DNA of 64,000 nucleotides from Rhabdophis nuchalis. Taxonomy: Eukaryota > Chordata > Lepidosauria > Squamata > Natricidae. Position 1 is the first letter of the stretch; each line of letters begins with the position of its first letter. Shown piece after piece: positions 43,712 to 56,012 of the stretch. The notes under the pieces are model-generated. The model ran no database searches and was not told the DNA's origin. It worked only from the letters and a program-made list of their open reading frames with translations. Position numbers and translations under genes: made by a program. The stretch covers positions 17,340,019 to 17,404,018 of the forward strand of contig CM077651.1 in NCBI GenBank assembly GCA_039707465.1, given 5' to 3'.

Positions 43712-43765
43712 CCTAACAATGGAGAAGGGTGGGGTATAAATTCGAAAATAAAATAAATATAGATA
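43712..43765 (+). mobile_element. L2 3' terminus scrap
   Basis: 'ggagaagggtggggtataaa' plus an AAATA-rich tail is the last ~40 bases of an L2 end. Confidence 0.5.
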
Positions 43766-44017
43766 TAAACAAGCACAGGATGGCATGAATTAGGATAAAA
43801 TAACCCTTATCTTAGAATCACCTAACAAATCCATCTCAGGATACTTGATTAAAACCAAATAAAACTGTCTGGTGCTTATGGTGGGACAACTATTCACTTT
43901 TCTTCTTTAATTCTATAAATTACTCTTGGAATCAGCTTAAGCTGTCTTTGTTTGGGTATGAAGGCAGCTTCATCTGTGATATTCCACACATGATTGCTGG
44001 AGAAAGGATGGATGGAT

Positions 44018-44018
<1 letters not shown>
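43766..44018. other. No recognised feature
   Basis: Unrecognised. Confidence 0.5.

Positions 44019-44085
<67 letters not shown>
44005..44085. repeat. (GATG)-(GATA)n microsatellite
   Basis: Three GATG-like units then ~16 GATA units. Confidence 0.96.
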
Positions 44086-44533
44086 TTTTATAGATATACA
44101 TATATCTTTTGTAATGATGTCCAAACTGTGGAGCTGACTCCTAACTCGTTTTCATTTGGATACCTGCCAAATGTTCATAATGCTTAAGAACATATGTATG
44201 TTGATTATATATATATATTATATTATTACTCAAGGAACTCTATTCATTGCTTATTTGTTACAAAGCCAAACTGAAGATATTTCCATTGGTGATAAAGAAT
44301 TCAGTTTATAATTAGACCAGAAAAGTAAATACTCTTTTGTCTCTGTCTATTAACAATCCCATATAACAATCATTTTACAATTGTGTTATAGTACCCAGAG
44401 ACATTTTATTCCCACGATGATCTTTCTTTTGTGGAATATCCGTGAGATGCAACTATCATGTCTAATGAGGATGTTCTGCTGGACAGTAAAAAAACAAACA
44501 AACCCACATCTATTTATACACAAGTTTCAAGTG
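44086..44533. other. No recognised feature
   Basis: AT-rich, with a short TA run at 44205-44218. Confidence 0.5.
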
Positions 44534-44541
44534 TATTAAAT

Positions 44542-44659
44542 CAGGGGTCTCCAACCTTTGCAACTTTAAGTCTGAAGGACTTCAGCTCCCAGACTGAGCT
44601 GGAGAAGTCTGGGAGCTGAAGTCCTTCAGACTTAAAGTTGCAAAGGTTGGAGACCCCTG
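44542..44659. mobile_element. Palindromic hAT MITE copy 3 (118 bp)
   Basis: Same arms as copies 1 and 2 with a different short centre (ctgagctggagaag). Flanking 8-mers TATTAAAT (44534) and ATTTAAAT (44660) match at 6 of 8, both with central TA. Confidence 0.87.
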
Positions 44660-44904
44660 ATTTAAATGCATGATACTTTATCATATATTTTTTTCTTTGA
44701 AAGTTTGTGCTTCATTTTTTAAAATGTAAATCACTTTTCTTTATGCTAAGATGTTTAATAGCAAACAGTATTACGTTACTTTTGCTTTTCCCTTTGTTTT
44801 TATTACGTTTGTTGTTTATTGGATTGTGAATAATTCTACATTTTGTAAAGTTATCATTTACCATGGGGTTTTTGAGTATTATCATCTCCGTTTCAATACT
44901 TCAA

Positions 44905-45195
44905 TACAGAACAGAGCTGGAAGGGACCTTGGAGGTCTTCTTGTCCAACCCCCTGCTCAAGCAGGAGACCGTAAACCATTTCAGACAAATGGTTGTTGAG
45001 TCTCTTCTTAAAAGCTTCCAGTGATGAAACACCCACAACTTCTGAATGTCAGCTGTTCCACTGATCAATTGTTCTCATTGTTAGGAAGTTTCTCCTTAAT
45101 TTTAGGTTGGCTTCTCTCCTTGGTTTATTTCCGTCCCTATTTCCTCTTCAAAAATCATTCTATAGTTCCTCTACAAAATTCTACCCAGACTGGTT
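44905..45195 (-). mobile_element. CR1-L3 LINE 3' end
   Basis: The antisense order starts with 'ggaagggaccttggaggtct' and runs through 'cttttaagaagagactcaac' (rc) to 'gagaagccaacctaaa' (rc). No pentamer tail is left. Confidence 0.85.
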
Positions 45196-46756
45196 CCTCT
45201 TCAAAATTCACAATAGAATTGATTTGAGTGAACGTGATATCTGACTGTGCTTGACATTCAAAACTACCCTAGGTAATTTAGCAAAAAAAAATAAAAAATA
45301 CAGTAAGTTTCGAATTGCAGCAAAGATGCTCTGTGCATATCATCAGTTCAATACTGAGTTTCAAAGGCAACCAATGACATCATAAAGGAAGAGACATATC
45401 TACTTTAAATACACACAATTTAGATATGTGCTTGCATAGTAATGTGTTACACCCGACCCAATAGACTCTACTAAGTAGAGATTCATTAGATTGCTCAAAC
45501 CATCTTTTCCAGCTGAGGAAAGCAGTTTGGCTTTGCTTATTGTACCTCTTGAAATTTCTCCCTTCAGAGTCCTTTGTAAAGTTTTCATAAAGCACTAGCC
45601 CAGCAGGTATAAAACAACACTGCTACACAAAGAAAGGTAGCTAACAAAACATTTGGCAGACTAATAACAATTATCTATTATATCTTCTCTATCTAATGCT
45701 TCCACACTCTATTAGCCAGCCCCCCCTGGCAGTTTTTGAGCTTTTAGTTTATCACCTTTGCTTAAACCCCTTTTTCCCCCTAGTCATCTTTAAAAGTTCT
45801 GTGCAAAATAAGCAGTAATGCCACCATTCAGATAAATTGAATGCAAGGATTATTTGCTTCTCCATGTGTCCATTTATCCAGACTAGACATGCCCTGGTGT
45901 TTATGAAAGTGTTGGTTTTTATACTGAGGATTGCTTTCACTGTTGTGGGACAATTCACACTGTGGAAGTTAGTATAAACTATTTCATAAGGAGAATAGAA
46001 ATAAGTCCATACAAAACCTGTAGGTATCTGTCTTTTTCTTCTCCTCAAAGCCATCATCCTTTTAATAGAACAAAATGATGTCATCATAAATTTTAAAAAG
46101 CCTCTATATGAACAAACATTCAAGGATAATGAAAACATCTCTTCAGCTTTAACAGAGTTTTCCCCACTTCTATCAACTTTTATTTAGGTATAAAACTGGA
46201 TCCAATAATGAGCTAATAATACAAAATTTGACACCCACAGTTCAGTTCATGATTGTCTGTAAAAATGTCAGAAAAACCACACTTTCCAAACTGCTGAAAA
46301 ATGAGAGTTGGACTTTTTATTCCAATTAGCTTGTGTCTTTCGAATAGTTGTCATTTCCTTACAAATGGAACTGGAAACAAACTTTTCACCATATGTTAAT
46401 TAAAAGTGTTATTGCCTTGGCTCTCAAAAGCCTTTTGAGAACACATGGCCAAAAGAACAGGATTGTGTCTAGCCAAATTCCGCTTTCATTACAATATAAA
46501 TGCAATTCATTTGCAATATAAGCCCTCACATCTACAGTTGCATCGGGGGAGGACTTCCATTCAACAACTTCTTTTTTTTAGAGTTTTTGGTCCAATAAAA
46601 TGTATGTGCCAGTGTTCTTTCACTTTTGTAATGTTGAGGTTGGCATTCATAATCCTGATAAACACACTTAAACCATAAAAGAAGGAACATTGTTTCAAGG
46701 GTCAGCTCCACAAACCACCAGAAATTGAATAGCTGGAACCTTATTCAGAAAACTAT
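45196..46756. other. 1.5 kb without a recognised feature
   Basis: Frames of 62-128 codons occur but none carries a domain I recognise. Confidence 0.5.
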
Positions 46757-47160
46757 GGAATAACAGAGTTGGACAGGACCTCAGAAGTCTTCAAGTCCAA
46801 CCCCTTGCTCAAGCAGAAGACTCTAAACCATGCCATCCAAATAGCGGCCCAGCCTCTTCTTAAAAACCTCCAGTGATGGAGAATCCACAACTTTTGAAGG
46901 CAAGCCGTTCCACTGGTTAATTGTTCTCATTGTTAGGAAGTTTTTCCTCAACTCCAAATTGTTTTTCTCCTTGATTAGTTTCCATCCATTGTTTCTTGTC
47001 CTGCTTTCTGATGTTTCGGAAAATAAGTTGACCTTCCCACCTCTTCTTTGTGACAGCCCTTCAAATACTAGAATACTGCTATCATGTCATTCCTAGTCCT
47101 TCTTTTCATTAAACCAGACATACCCAATTCCTGCAATTTATTTGTCCCTGAAACATTGGT
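46757..47160 (-). mobile_element. CR1-L3 LINE 3' region
   Basis: The antisense copy extends from the 3' end (gttggacaggacctcagaag) into the coding C-terminus ('ccttcttttcattaaaccag', rc of LMKRR codons) near 47130. Confidence 0.87.
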
Positions 47161-48652
47161 TCAAGGTAGAGGAAGTACAGAGTGCAAATTCAGCTGTTCC
47201 TTCTAAAACATCTAATGGAAAAAGGTTGCAAATTGCAGTTGGGAACTCATTAACTCTTTTGCAACCTGCAGTTAATCTGAAAATTTGTGATTTACAGTGG
47301 ATATATGGACCAGATTTTATGTTTTTGAAAAAAAGATAGCCGACTTGGCTTATGGCTAATTAATATAAGGAATTTCAGTTAAATGGTTGTGTAAATTGGG
47401 TAGTTCAATATCAGTAGTAGTAGAGTGTGCACTCACACAATCACACACAGGGAATTTGTATGTTGGCTCCTTTTCTATATCCAGAGGAGTAGCAGGTCTG
47501 TGAAAAGCAAGCTTCTGTATTAAAAAAAAAATGAGATGAACACTTATTATAGAAGAAGGTGTGTAAGACCTTTATCATGTTGATTAAAGTTAAGGGATTG
47601 AGAGTTGAAAATAGTGAAGGAAAGGGAAATGTATTGAATCTTGGAAACTTTAAAAGCTAATTTTCCATACAAGAATATGCACAAACACATTTGAAGTACA
47701 ATAAATAAAACCCAGGATTCAAAGAAACTGTTGAGATTACTGCATCTCATAAAAGGTTAATCCTAATTTACATCTAACTCAACATTTCCATACATGTTGC
47801 TTTCATATGACTAACCAACCCTCCTAGAGTTGTTTTTGGTTGATGGGTTTTTGTTTATTTGAATTTGGCCTGTTTTTAAAGCCCAGCTGTAGAAGAAAGG
47901 GATTTTCTGCTGCTGATTGGTTACTCAGGGTTTGAATTTCTGAGGATTTAATGGTCTCTGTCCACTGTCTAGTTTGGAGGTCAAGGTTTGTTTAATTCAA
48001 TTACATAAGAGATTTCTTGGGATGTTTTCTTTCTCTCTCATTGCAGAATCATGGTCTTACAACCATGGTTGTAAATAATATTATATATATTTTTTAAATC
48101 TTTTAATGCCGCTTGCTATCTTGGTTCCTAAAGCATAAATCAAAATGAGGCTTGAGGCATCTCAGCCTAATCAATTGGGTCCAGAATAAACTACCATGTT
48201 TGCAATAGTTTACAAGCCTTGAAGTTTGAAGGAAAATGAATAATCAAATGACTTTTTTATAATATCCACAAGAGGAATGGGCAAGTATCTATGAATTAAT
48301 TGAAGGAGTCCATTTAGAAAACTGAAAGAAGCGCAAATACTGAAGTAAGAGATGTGCGGTTATGTGAAGTAGGAGATATTTAAGTTCAAAAAGCAATTAT
48401 TGATCTAGAGAAGATATGCATAACTATATGAAAATAAAGTAAGATGGAGTTTTTATGGCCTTTTTCTTTTGTTGAGTTTTGATAGTTGAAGAACAAAAGA
48501 TTGTTTAAATCAAAAAGGTTTATAGCTCCACGTCAACATTTAAATTGAGAAGCAAAGGTTGGTGCAGATTGCCTGTGTCAAATTGAGCATGCACTTTTCT
48601 TTAAAACCTTTTGGCACAGTTGATGCATTGCAATTACTAGGCAGAGCAGTCC
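47161..48652. other. 1.5 kb without a recognised feature
   Basis: Unrecognised AT-rich sequence. Confidence 0.5.
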
Positions 48653-48660
48653 CACTAGGC

Positions 48661-48800
48661 CAGGGATGTCCAAACTTGGGAACTTTAAGACTTGTGGACT
48701 TCAACTCCCAGAATTCCCCAGCCAGCATAGCATAGCTGGCTGGGGAATTCTGGGAGTTGAAGTCCACAAGTCTTAAAGTTCCCAAGTTTGGACACCCCTG
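48661..48800. mobile_element. Palindromic hAT MITE copy 4 (140 bp, sister family)
   Basis: 66-bp arms with one mismatch around an 8-bp centre; ends CAGGGATGTCC / GGACACCCCTG. Exact duplication CACTAGGC at 48653 and 48801, central TA. Parallels copies 1-3 in design (actttaag, ttcaactcccag versus ttcagctcccag), showing two diverged subfamilies. Confidence 0.9.
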
Positions 48801-48908
48801 CACTAGGCAGAGCAGTGCCAGGAAGATAATAGTAGAGCAATGCCATATTTAACCAAAAACCAGTTGTTGTAATATGGAACTTGCTTAGATATTGTGATGT
48901 CTGAAAAA

Positions 48909-48985
48909 CCTTCTTCTTCTCCTCCTTCTCCTTCTCCTTTTTCTTCTTCCTCCTCCTCTTTTTCTTTCTGCTGCTGCTGCTTTTG
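48909..48985. repeat. (CTT/CTC)n to (CTG)4 pyrimidine tract
   Basis: Imperfect trinucleotide tract ending in CTGCTGCTGCTG. Confidence 0.88.
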
Positions 48986-49635
48986 CTTGATGTATATATA
49001 CACAATATTTTTTAATTCACTTAGGAGCACAATTTCTTCAGAACAATTGTTCCTGACTTTTTTTAACACACACTTTTTGCTTACAAAGAATCTTGAGTAT
49101 TATGTTTTAAATATTTAAAATATTGCCCTGAACTCTCTGGGAATATGAAGAAAGGGGCAGAGAAATAGTTAAGTGGCTAAAATCCTAATTTTTTCCTGTA
49201 AATAAAACTCCACATTCGTTAACATGTTAAACTTTCTGTTGATAGTGGAGGTACAGAAACACAAACTGAACCATTTGCTGGGATAAATTATGCTATTGGT
49301 TATCTTTGGGAGTAAGGAGAAACAATTGGAAAGTTTGCAGTCACATAATGTCATTTCCTGTAAGACTATATTAATGGTTCCTATAAAGATGAGTTAATAT
49401 TTATTGTAGGTTACAGAAACATACTTCCTCTCTATTAAAATACTGTTGTTCTGCTTCTTTTAGTCAAAAATTGAATCCCTGTAGCAGCTCACAACCTAAA
49501 TAAATAAATTTAAAAAATAACAAGATATAATTTAAAACTGGTAGATTGATTTAAGACTTGATGAAGCTACATGCTTTAATCTTAATCTTCTATCAGGAGC
49601 TACTACTGAAAGGAGGAAGAACTGCCAAGCAAAGT
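48986..49635. other. No recognised feature
   Basis: Unrecognised. Confidence 0.5.
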
Positions 49636-50006
49636 TCAATAAATGGTTAAAGGTAAAGGTAAAGGTTCCCCTTGCACATATGTGCTAGTCGTTCCCAACT
49701 CTAGAGGGCAGTGCTCATCTCCATTTCAAAGCCGTAGAGCCAACACTGTCCAAAGACATCTCCATGGTCATGTAGCCGGCATGACTAAACACTGAAGACG
49801 CATGGAACTCTGTTACTTTCCCACCAAAAGTATTTTTCTACTTGCATTTTCCAACTGCTAGATTGACAGAAGCTGGGACAAGTAATGGGCACTCATTCAG
49901 TTATGCGGAGCTAGGGATTCAAACTGCTGAACTGCTGACCTTTCTGATTGACAAGTTCCGTGTCTTAGCCACTGACCTACCATGCCCCTATCAATAAATG
50001 GTTAAA
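49636..50006 (-). mobile_element. Sauria-type tRNA SINE, complete tail
   Basis: Minus-strand element 49652-49990 with two and a half copies of the terminal 'aaccttt' unit (ggtaaaggtaaaggtt on plus). Exact ~16-bp duplication TCAATAAATGGTTAAA at 49636 and 49991. The best-defined SINE insertion in the window. Confidence 0.92.
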
Positions 50007-50925
50007 CATGGTTAATTTTGACTGTGGGAATTTCGCTATAAGAGAGGGGCTGTTGGCAGAGGAATTATATTGTGGGATATTGCAGATTGAAACAATGCAT
50101 TCTGCTTTGAGAGAGAGAGAGAAAATTACAAAAGGATTGCTGTAAGGATTAGATCTGGACTTTCAGCCTTTCAATTCAAAGATTAGTGTAAATTTAGATC
50201 CTGAGATCAGGGAAGTGGAACTGAAGAATTGTAGAAGTCAAGAGGATAAGGTTGATAGTATACTTCTTTTGATGAAAGTCTCAAATTCAGTCCTTGCTTG
50301 AAAGCTGGTTAAATGTCTGATTTTTATTGGACTACTTCAAACAAACATCTATGGAAGAAACGGTAACAAAAAAAGGCATTTAGCTTCTTCCATATTCTGA
50401 AATCTTAAATAATAATCTGCTCAATCCTTTTCGAGAGATTGTACAATATGATATGATATCTTTATTTCAGTCTTTGACAAGCATAAAATAAAAATACAGA
50501 CTACAACATTTTAAGCGATAACATAAAAGGAGTCTATATATAAAAAGCTATAGGGACATTTATTGTACAATTAAATAATGCAGAGTTAAAAGCAATAACA
50601 TTGCTATAAAATCAAGATCTGTAAAAAAAATAAATGATACGGTTAACTATTTAAAAAGTAATTAAAGTTTAAGTTTTGAATATAGTATAGTTAGATAAAA
50701 TACCAGCCTCTCTAAAATCTAGCAGAATGAGCTGCAGCAACAAAAGCTGTGAAATTGAGTAATGGGAAGTTAGAAACAACAGTCAAGCATAAGCCAAGTT
50801 AAACTTGATTGGCTCCAGCTGGCATTCAGTATCTGACAAATGTTGCAGTACAGCTTGGCAACCTGGTAAGGAGTGAGGATAAGATCAGTGCTAATATCTC
50901 TGTACAATGAGCACAAGAGCAGGAC
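50007..50925. other. No gene recognised
   Basis: At 50440-50510 'gatatctttatttcagtctt' and 'gacaagcataaaataaa' hint at the 3' end of the LINE family seen at 32.4 and 35.7 kb, too short to assign. Confidence 0.4.
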
Positions 50926-50962
50926 ATAGCAACAACAATAGCACTTATATACCGCTTCACAG
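50926..50962 (-). mobile_element. tRNA SINE 3' tail scrap
   Basis: rc of 'agcacttatataccgcttca' is the 3' end of the SINE seen at 62999-63204. It breaks at 'cttcacagtg', where L2 begins. Confidence 0.55.
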
Positions 50963-51664
50963 TGTATTGGATCGGGATGCCCTCTGCACAGTCACTCATG
51001 CCCTCGTGACATCCCGACTGGACTACTGTAATTCTCTCTACATGGGGCTCCCCTTGAGGTGCACCCGAAGACTTCAGCTTGTCCAGAATGCAGCCGCGCG
51101 AACAATTATGGGAACCTCGAGGTTTACCCATGTAACACCGCTCTTGCGCGAGCTGCACTGGCTACCTGTCGTCTTTCGGGTGCGCTTCAAGGTGTTGGTT
51201 ATCATCTTTAAAGCGCTCCATGGCACGGGACCTAGTTATCTGCGGGATCGGATCCTGCCCCATACATCCCTGCGGCCGATCCGCTCCCACAGAGAGGGAC
51301 TTCTCCGGGTGCCGTCCACTAGGCTATGCCAGCGGGTGACGCCCAGGGGAAGGGCCTTCTCTGTGGCGGGCCCAGCCCTCTGGAACGACCTTCCCCCCGA
51401 AATTAGAACAACTACGGACCTCCGCTCCTTCCGTCAAAAACTTAAAACACACTTTTTCTGCTTGGCCGGCCTAGGTTAGTCTTCTGTCTTGTAATAGGGC
51501 TTAGGGGATTTTAGTTAATTTTAAAATTGGGGATTTTAGCGCAGGGATAATCATTGTTTAATTTGCCTTTTATTAATCTATTTATGTATATTTATTGGTA
51601 TTTTTAATTTCCCTGTGCACCGCTCCGAGTCCCTTCGGGGAGAGGAAGCGGTCTATAAATAAAA
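50963..51664 (+). mobile_element. L2 LINE 3' end with open coding C-terminus
   Basis: Coding runs uninterrupted to a stop at about 51479: VTSRLDYCNSLYMGLPLRCT, LQLVQNAAARTIMG, LRELHWLPVVFRVRFKV, FKALHGTGPSYLRDR, GRAFSVAGPALWNDLPPEIR, LKTHFFCLAGLG. The 3' untranslated region ends in the third-subfamily signature 'gcaccgctccgagtcccttc'. High CpG retention suggests a younger copy than those at 7 and 28 kb. No endonuclease or catalytic RT region, so not autonomous. Confidence 0.93.
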
Positions 51665-51734
<70 letters not shown>

Positions 51735-51755
51735 ATTATTATTATTATTATTATT
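51665..51755. repeat. (ATT)n-(GTT)n-(ATT)n on an L2 tail
   Basis: ATT units, ~10 GTT units, then ATT again, continuous with the L2 end; the GTT block probably arose by one substitution that then expanded. Confidence 0.97.
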
Positions 51756-51940
51756 CACAGAGTACAAGTTTTAATGACAACTTTACCTAAAAACCTGCCT
51801 AGGTAAATAAAAGTTGTAATATCTAATGTGATATCTTTATAGTAAAGGAGCCAAACTTTAGAACACAGCTTTATATTTCTATAAAACAATATAAATATCA
51901 TGGGGAGATGTTTGTAGCCAACAGAACTGTACTTATTTAC
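51756..51940. other. No recognised feature
   Basis: Unrecognised. Confidence 0.5.
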
Positions 51941-52310
51941 TTACTAGCTTATAACCCGGTATTTATTTATAGGGGGAAAATGTCTGGAACAAATGTAATT
52001 TCTAATGTTAGATTTCCCCCCTTACCACAGGAAGCCCCCTTGTGGAGTAAAATGAAGCCGTTACCATGGCAACTCCACCGCACTGTACAGTAGAAGCCAT
52101 TTTACAGCAGTGCAATAGAAGCCATTTTAAGGCAAAAGAGCTGTATTTTAACAGAACACACACCCCGTGGGGTGTTAGGGGTGTCTTACCCCCACAGTAT
52201 TTTTTCCCCAGAGAATAACATATATGTATTAAGTTTGGTTGAAATTGCTTGAGGTTTTCCAGAGTTATGCTGGAATATACACACATAGCCGTTTTTATAT
52301 AGAGAGAAGA
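51941..52310 (+). mobile_element. Unclassified interspersed repeat (candidate)
   Basis: The phrase 'aagtttggttgaaattgc' followed by 'ccagagttatgctggaatat' and 'acacacatagccgtttttat' is one I recall as a common interspersed-repeat end in animal genomes. The left end may be 'actagcttataacccggta'. No terminal repeat or duplication identified; class unknown. Confidence 0.35.
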
Positions 52311-52804
52311 TGTAAACTCTATTTACAAACAATTCTTTGCAGAGTATATACCCCATTGGGATAAACAAGAATAAGTATTACAATTACAACAAAGTAATAA
52401 TATTGATTCCACATCTGGTTGATGACTATCATTTCCACAATCACTTCTTTAAATGACTTGGTGAAAAAGCCAAGTCTATTATGGTTAAAGACCATAACAA
52501 TTTATCTTACCTTACCAAGCCAAGTCTGAATCATTGCAAATGGCAAATGTTGATTTGACTGTGGATTGGGAGCTTTTCCAATGGAAAGAATTAGCAATGG
52601 AAGGCCTATCTTCACAAGGCTGATCATAACAGCCTTTCAAAAATTACACTCCATGTTAGTTCATATTGGATGGGTAGACATACAACACTGGGAGAAGGTA
52701 CTGATAATTTTTTTCAATCCTGAACCTGGTAGGATTTGAAAATTGAAAGCTAGCATCTAAGCTGAACATCTAAAATGGCGTGAAAATTGGTGGGTGGGGC
52801 CAGC
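52311..52804. other. No recognised feature
   Basis: Unrecognised. Confidence 0.5.
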
Positions 52805-52895
52805 CAGTAGTGGGATTAGCCAGCTTGCCAAACTGGGCAGAATTTTAACAACTGGTTCACTTGAACTGGTCTGAACTGGCTGAATCCCACCTCTG
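52805..52895. mobile_element. hAT MITE (first family), 91-bp deletion derivative
   Basis: Ends CAGTAGTGGGATT and GAATCCCACCTCTG, matching 3659-3945 but lacking its middle. No flanking duplication, so one flank may be rearranged. Confidence 0.7.
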
Positions 52896-52917
52896 GGATT
52901 CCAAGATGATGAATTTA

Positions 52918-53423
52918 CCATATTTTTCTGAGTATAAGATGCACCAAGGTTTTGAAGAGGCAAATTTAAAAAAAAAGTTTTTGCACTCTGCAGACCTCCC
53001 CAAAATGGCCTGTTTTTCGCAAAAACTGGCCTTTTTTTCACAAAAAGGCACAAATAACCCTTAGGAGGCTTGTAGAGTGCTCTTGGGGGGGGGGCAAAAA
53101 TGAGCAAAAAAGTGCCTGTTTTTCATGAAAATGGGCCCTTTTTTGCCCCCCAAAAGGACATGGATTTAGGAAGCTTATAGAGTGCTCCTGGGGGCTGGGG
53201 GGGTGCAAAATTGAGCAAACAACAGCCTGTTTTTTGCTCATCTCTGTCCTCCCCAGCCTCCAGGAGCTCCCTGAAAGCCTCCTACAAGCTATGCATAGCT
53301 ATTTTGGTGAAGGGGGCGGGGTTTCAGGAGGCAAAAAATGTTGTATTCAGTGTATAAGACACACCCAGATTTTCAGCCTCTTATTTGAGGGAAAAGGGTG
53401 TGTCTTATACTCTAAAAATACTT
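52918..53423. mobile_element. Tc1/mariner-type MITE, about 506 bp
   Basis: The 5' end 'ccatatttttctgagtataa' follows TA at 52916; the 3' end 'gtgtcttatactctaaaaat' is degraded. The interior repeats a ~110-bp module (gcttgtagagtgctcttggg / gcttatagagtgctcctggg). Same family as 36916-37453. Confidence 0.75.
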
Positions 53424-55093
53424 GTCAACTAGTCAAAACACACACAGACACACACCTACAAAATCCAGTGATCAGAGATAACAAAATGACAAGATGGTTT
53501 TATGACAAACTTGACAACGTGGAAAAGTATGGAATTATTTTTAGGTCGGCACTTTATGCATTGATTCTTCCTGAGTGCGTCAAATTGGTTTACAATTTGG
53601 AATTACCCCTCCTTCATCTCCTTTAAAAAGGGAAGGATATTTCAAAATATACTGCAGTGGTAGCCTTGAAGGATATGCAGATATGATCTCACAAAAAATA
53701 AAAAATAAACAACAACAAAACAAAAACACCACTCTTCTATTTTCCCTGTTCTGTCAAAAAAAATATGAAGCAGCAGCCCGCCCTGATGTCACACAAGCAA
53801 TACTTTTCCTCAAATCAAATCTAAAAACAGCTTAACTGTATTTATTTACCTCAGATAAACTCGAGTCAAACAAGGGTTGTTGTGAGTTGCAAATCTAAAA
53901 CTCAAATCAAGGGTGAGCCACATAAGCATTTGGAGGGGAAGAACATTAACCTGTCTTTCCTCCGTAGGCAAACAATCAGTTTTTTATATCTCTTGTAGAG
54001 ATGGTTGGAATGACACTGGGGTCACTATTCTTTCAAAGAATGGCTGAGAAAGCAACAAAATAAAGTCTTCGATGTATACTGACCTATTTTTTCCCCTCAG
54101 TATGCAAGTGACCAGTTGTTCCCCACAGCCCATCCCTTTCTTTTGGGAGGGGGGAGAGAAGATGCTGAGGTCACTGCTACCTGGAAAAATGGTTGAGGAA
54201 AAACTCAGCATTTATTGAGTACCTTCAGGGCATAACAAGTTACGGGTCACCTTAGAACAAAATGTTGCTTCGTTCCTCACTGGAAGAACAGAGTATGAGT
54301 AACATTAGAGCTGATTCGAAAGCTTTGTTGCACTATGTCTGGGAATAGCACTCCGGTGACTCTATTAGATTTTCTTTGGCTTCCCTGGAGCAGGCATAAT
54401 ATGAAATCTCCACGTTGAGTAAAAATGTTGACCCCAAATGTGTATTACTGCTGTTCAGCAGAAAAGGGAACAGAGTGTGAATGGCCCTTAATTCTGGATG
54501 CTTGTTCTCTTTTAAGGTGGCACAAGGCAATGGCTAATTTCCAGATGCTTAGAATGGAGATGGCAAGTTTATATGTCTTTCACTGTATCTAATGCAATTG
54601 CTTAGGGAAAAGGGGAGATGTGGTGTGTTTAATAACTCTAGCTAATATACGGGCAGAACTCAAATGTTTGTTTCATATATTCTGGGAATAGAGAGCCATG
54701 ACTAACATTGAATTGGACTCTGTTTATAATTCCTGGGCCACTCTTTGCTCTTTGCTGCTTGCCTTTTTCTTTTTCCCTTCCTTTCTCGTGCTCGGATATC
54801 ATGGTAACTCAGCTGGAGTGTTTGATCAATGCTTTAATAAACTGATGTCAACATCATTTCCTATTCCTCTGTGCCAGCTTGCTCACCTTTATTTGCCAGC
54901 AACCCACCAAAGGTTGTCCAGCTTTTAGTTCCTTCCAGCTTTCTTTCTCTTTGGCACGCTTACTCTCAGTACCATATTCAGAGTCAAAGTCTTCTACTTA
55001 AAAATGCTGTTGCTGAGATTGCCTGCATTGGTTCAACAAGACATTGGTGGGGGTGGGGAGGTTATGGGTTATGAAGAAGAATTGGAAATATTG
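53424..55093. other. 1.7 kb without a recognised feature
   Basis: Unrecognised; frames up to ~75 codons have no recognisable domain. Confidence 0.5.
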
Positions 55094-55630
55094 CACGAAT
55101 CCTATCTTTTTTTAAAAAAACCCATATTTTTATTATTTACATAAGAATATCAAACACAGTGTGACTGTCCTGGCATTTCAACCACCATAGAAACCAAAGT
55201 GAAAGACAAATAACATATATGCTATTTACACAGTGCTAGTCTTATGCAATTATTTTTTACCAACATATTCATTGTAATACATATATAATATATTTCATTT
55301 CAGGTCTACTTAGCCTAGTTTTTTTCATAGTCTGACTCTCGCCTCGTGTTTCCAGCCATTGATGAAATCTATTCCATCTATTCTGTCTCTACTTTGTTTC
55401 TTAATTCTAACGTTAGTCCATCCATTCCTGCGCATATTAATATCTTCCTTATTATCTCCTTTTCTGAAGGGGTATTTTCACTTTTTCATTGCTGTGCATA
55501 TGCCACTCTCGCTGCTGTTAGGATGTGAAGTATTAGGTATATTGACCCTTTGCTATATAGCCTTCTATTATAATACCTAATAGGAATCATTCTGGCTTGA
55601 ATTCTATACGTTGTCCACGAGTCCTATCTT
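55094..55630 (-). mobile_element. L1 LINE 3' end with target duplication
   Basis: The minus strand encodes YLILHILTAARVAYAQQ, KSENTPSEKEIIRKIL and MDGLTLELRNKVETE, the L1 ORF2 C-terminal pattern. The 3' untranslated region and A-tail (T run at 55107-55112) lead to CACGAATCCTATCTT (55094-55108), mirrored by CACGAGTCCTATCTT (55616-55630). It is ~507 bp long, 5' truncated, with stops. Confidence 0.75.
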
Positions 55631-55948
55631 AAGAACAACAGACAATGTGGGTATATTAAAGCTGTCTTCACGTAACACAATAATTGTCACCTAGAAGACA
55701 GGACAGAATAATTCTGAATAGTTCTAGAAGATAGGACAGGAAACAATGATGTTTAAGTTAGAAGGAAGTAGATTTAGGTTAGTTCTCATGGAACTTTTCT
55801 AAATTATGCAAGGTGTTTGTCAATGGAACTGCCTGCCTTGGGAAATGATGGACATTCCTTCATTTAATAAGTTCTTTGACTTGTGTGGTAAATGCTGTGG
55901 TACTAAATTACAATAGTAGACAGACAAGATTTCAACTTTTGGGTCTTG
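55631..55948. other. No recognised feature
   Basis: Unrecognised. Confidence 0.5.
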
Positions 55949-55949
55949 A

Positions 55950-56012
<63 letters not shown>

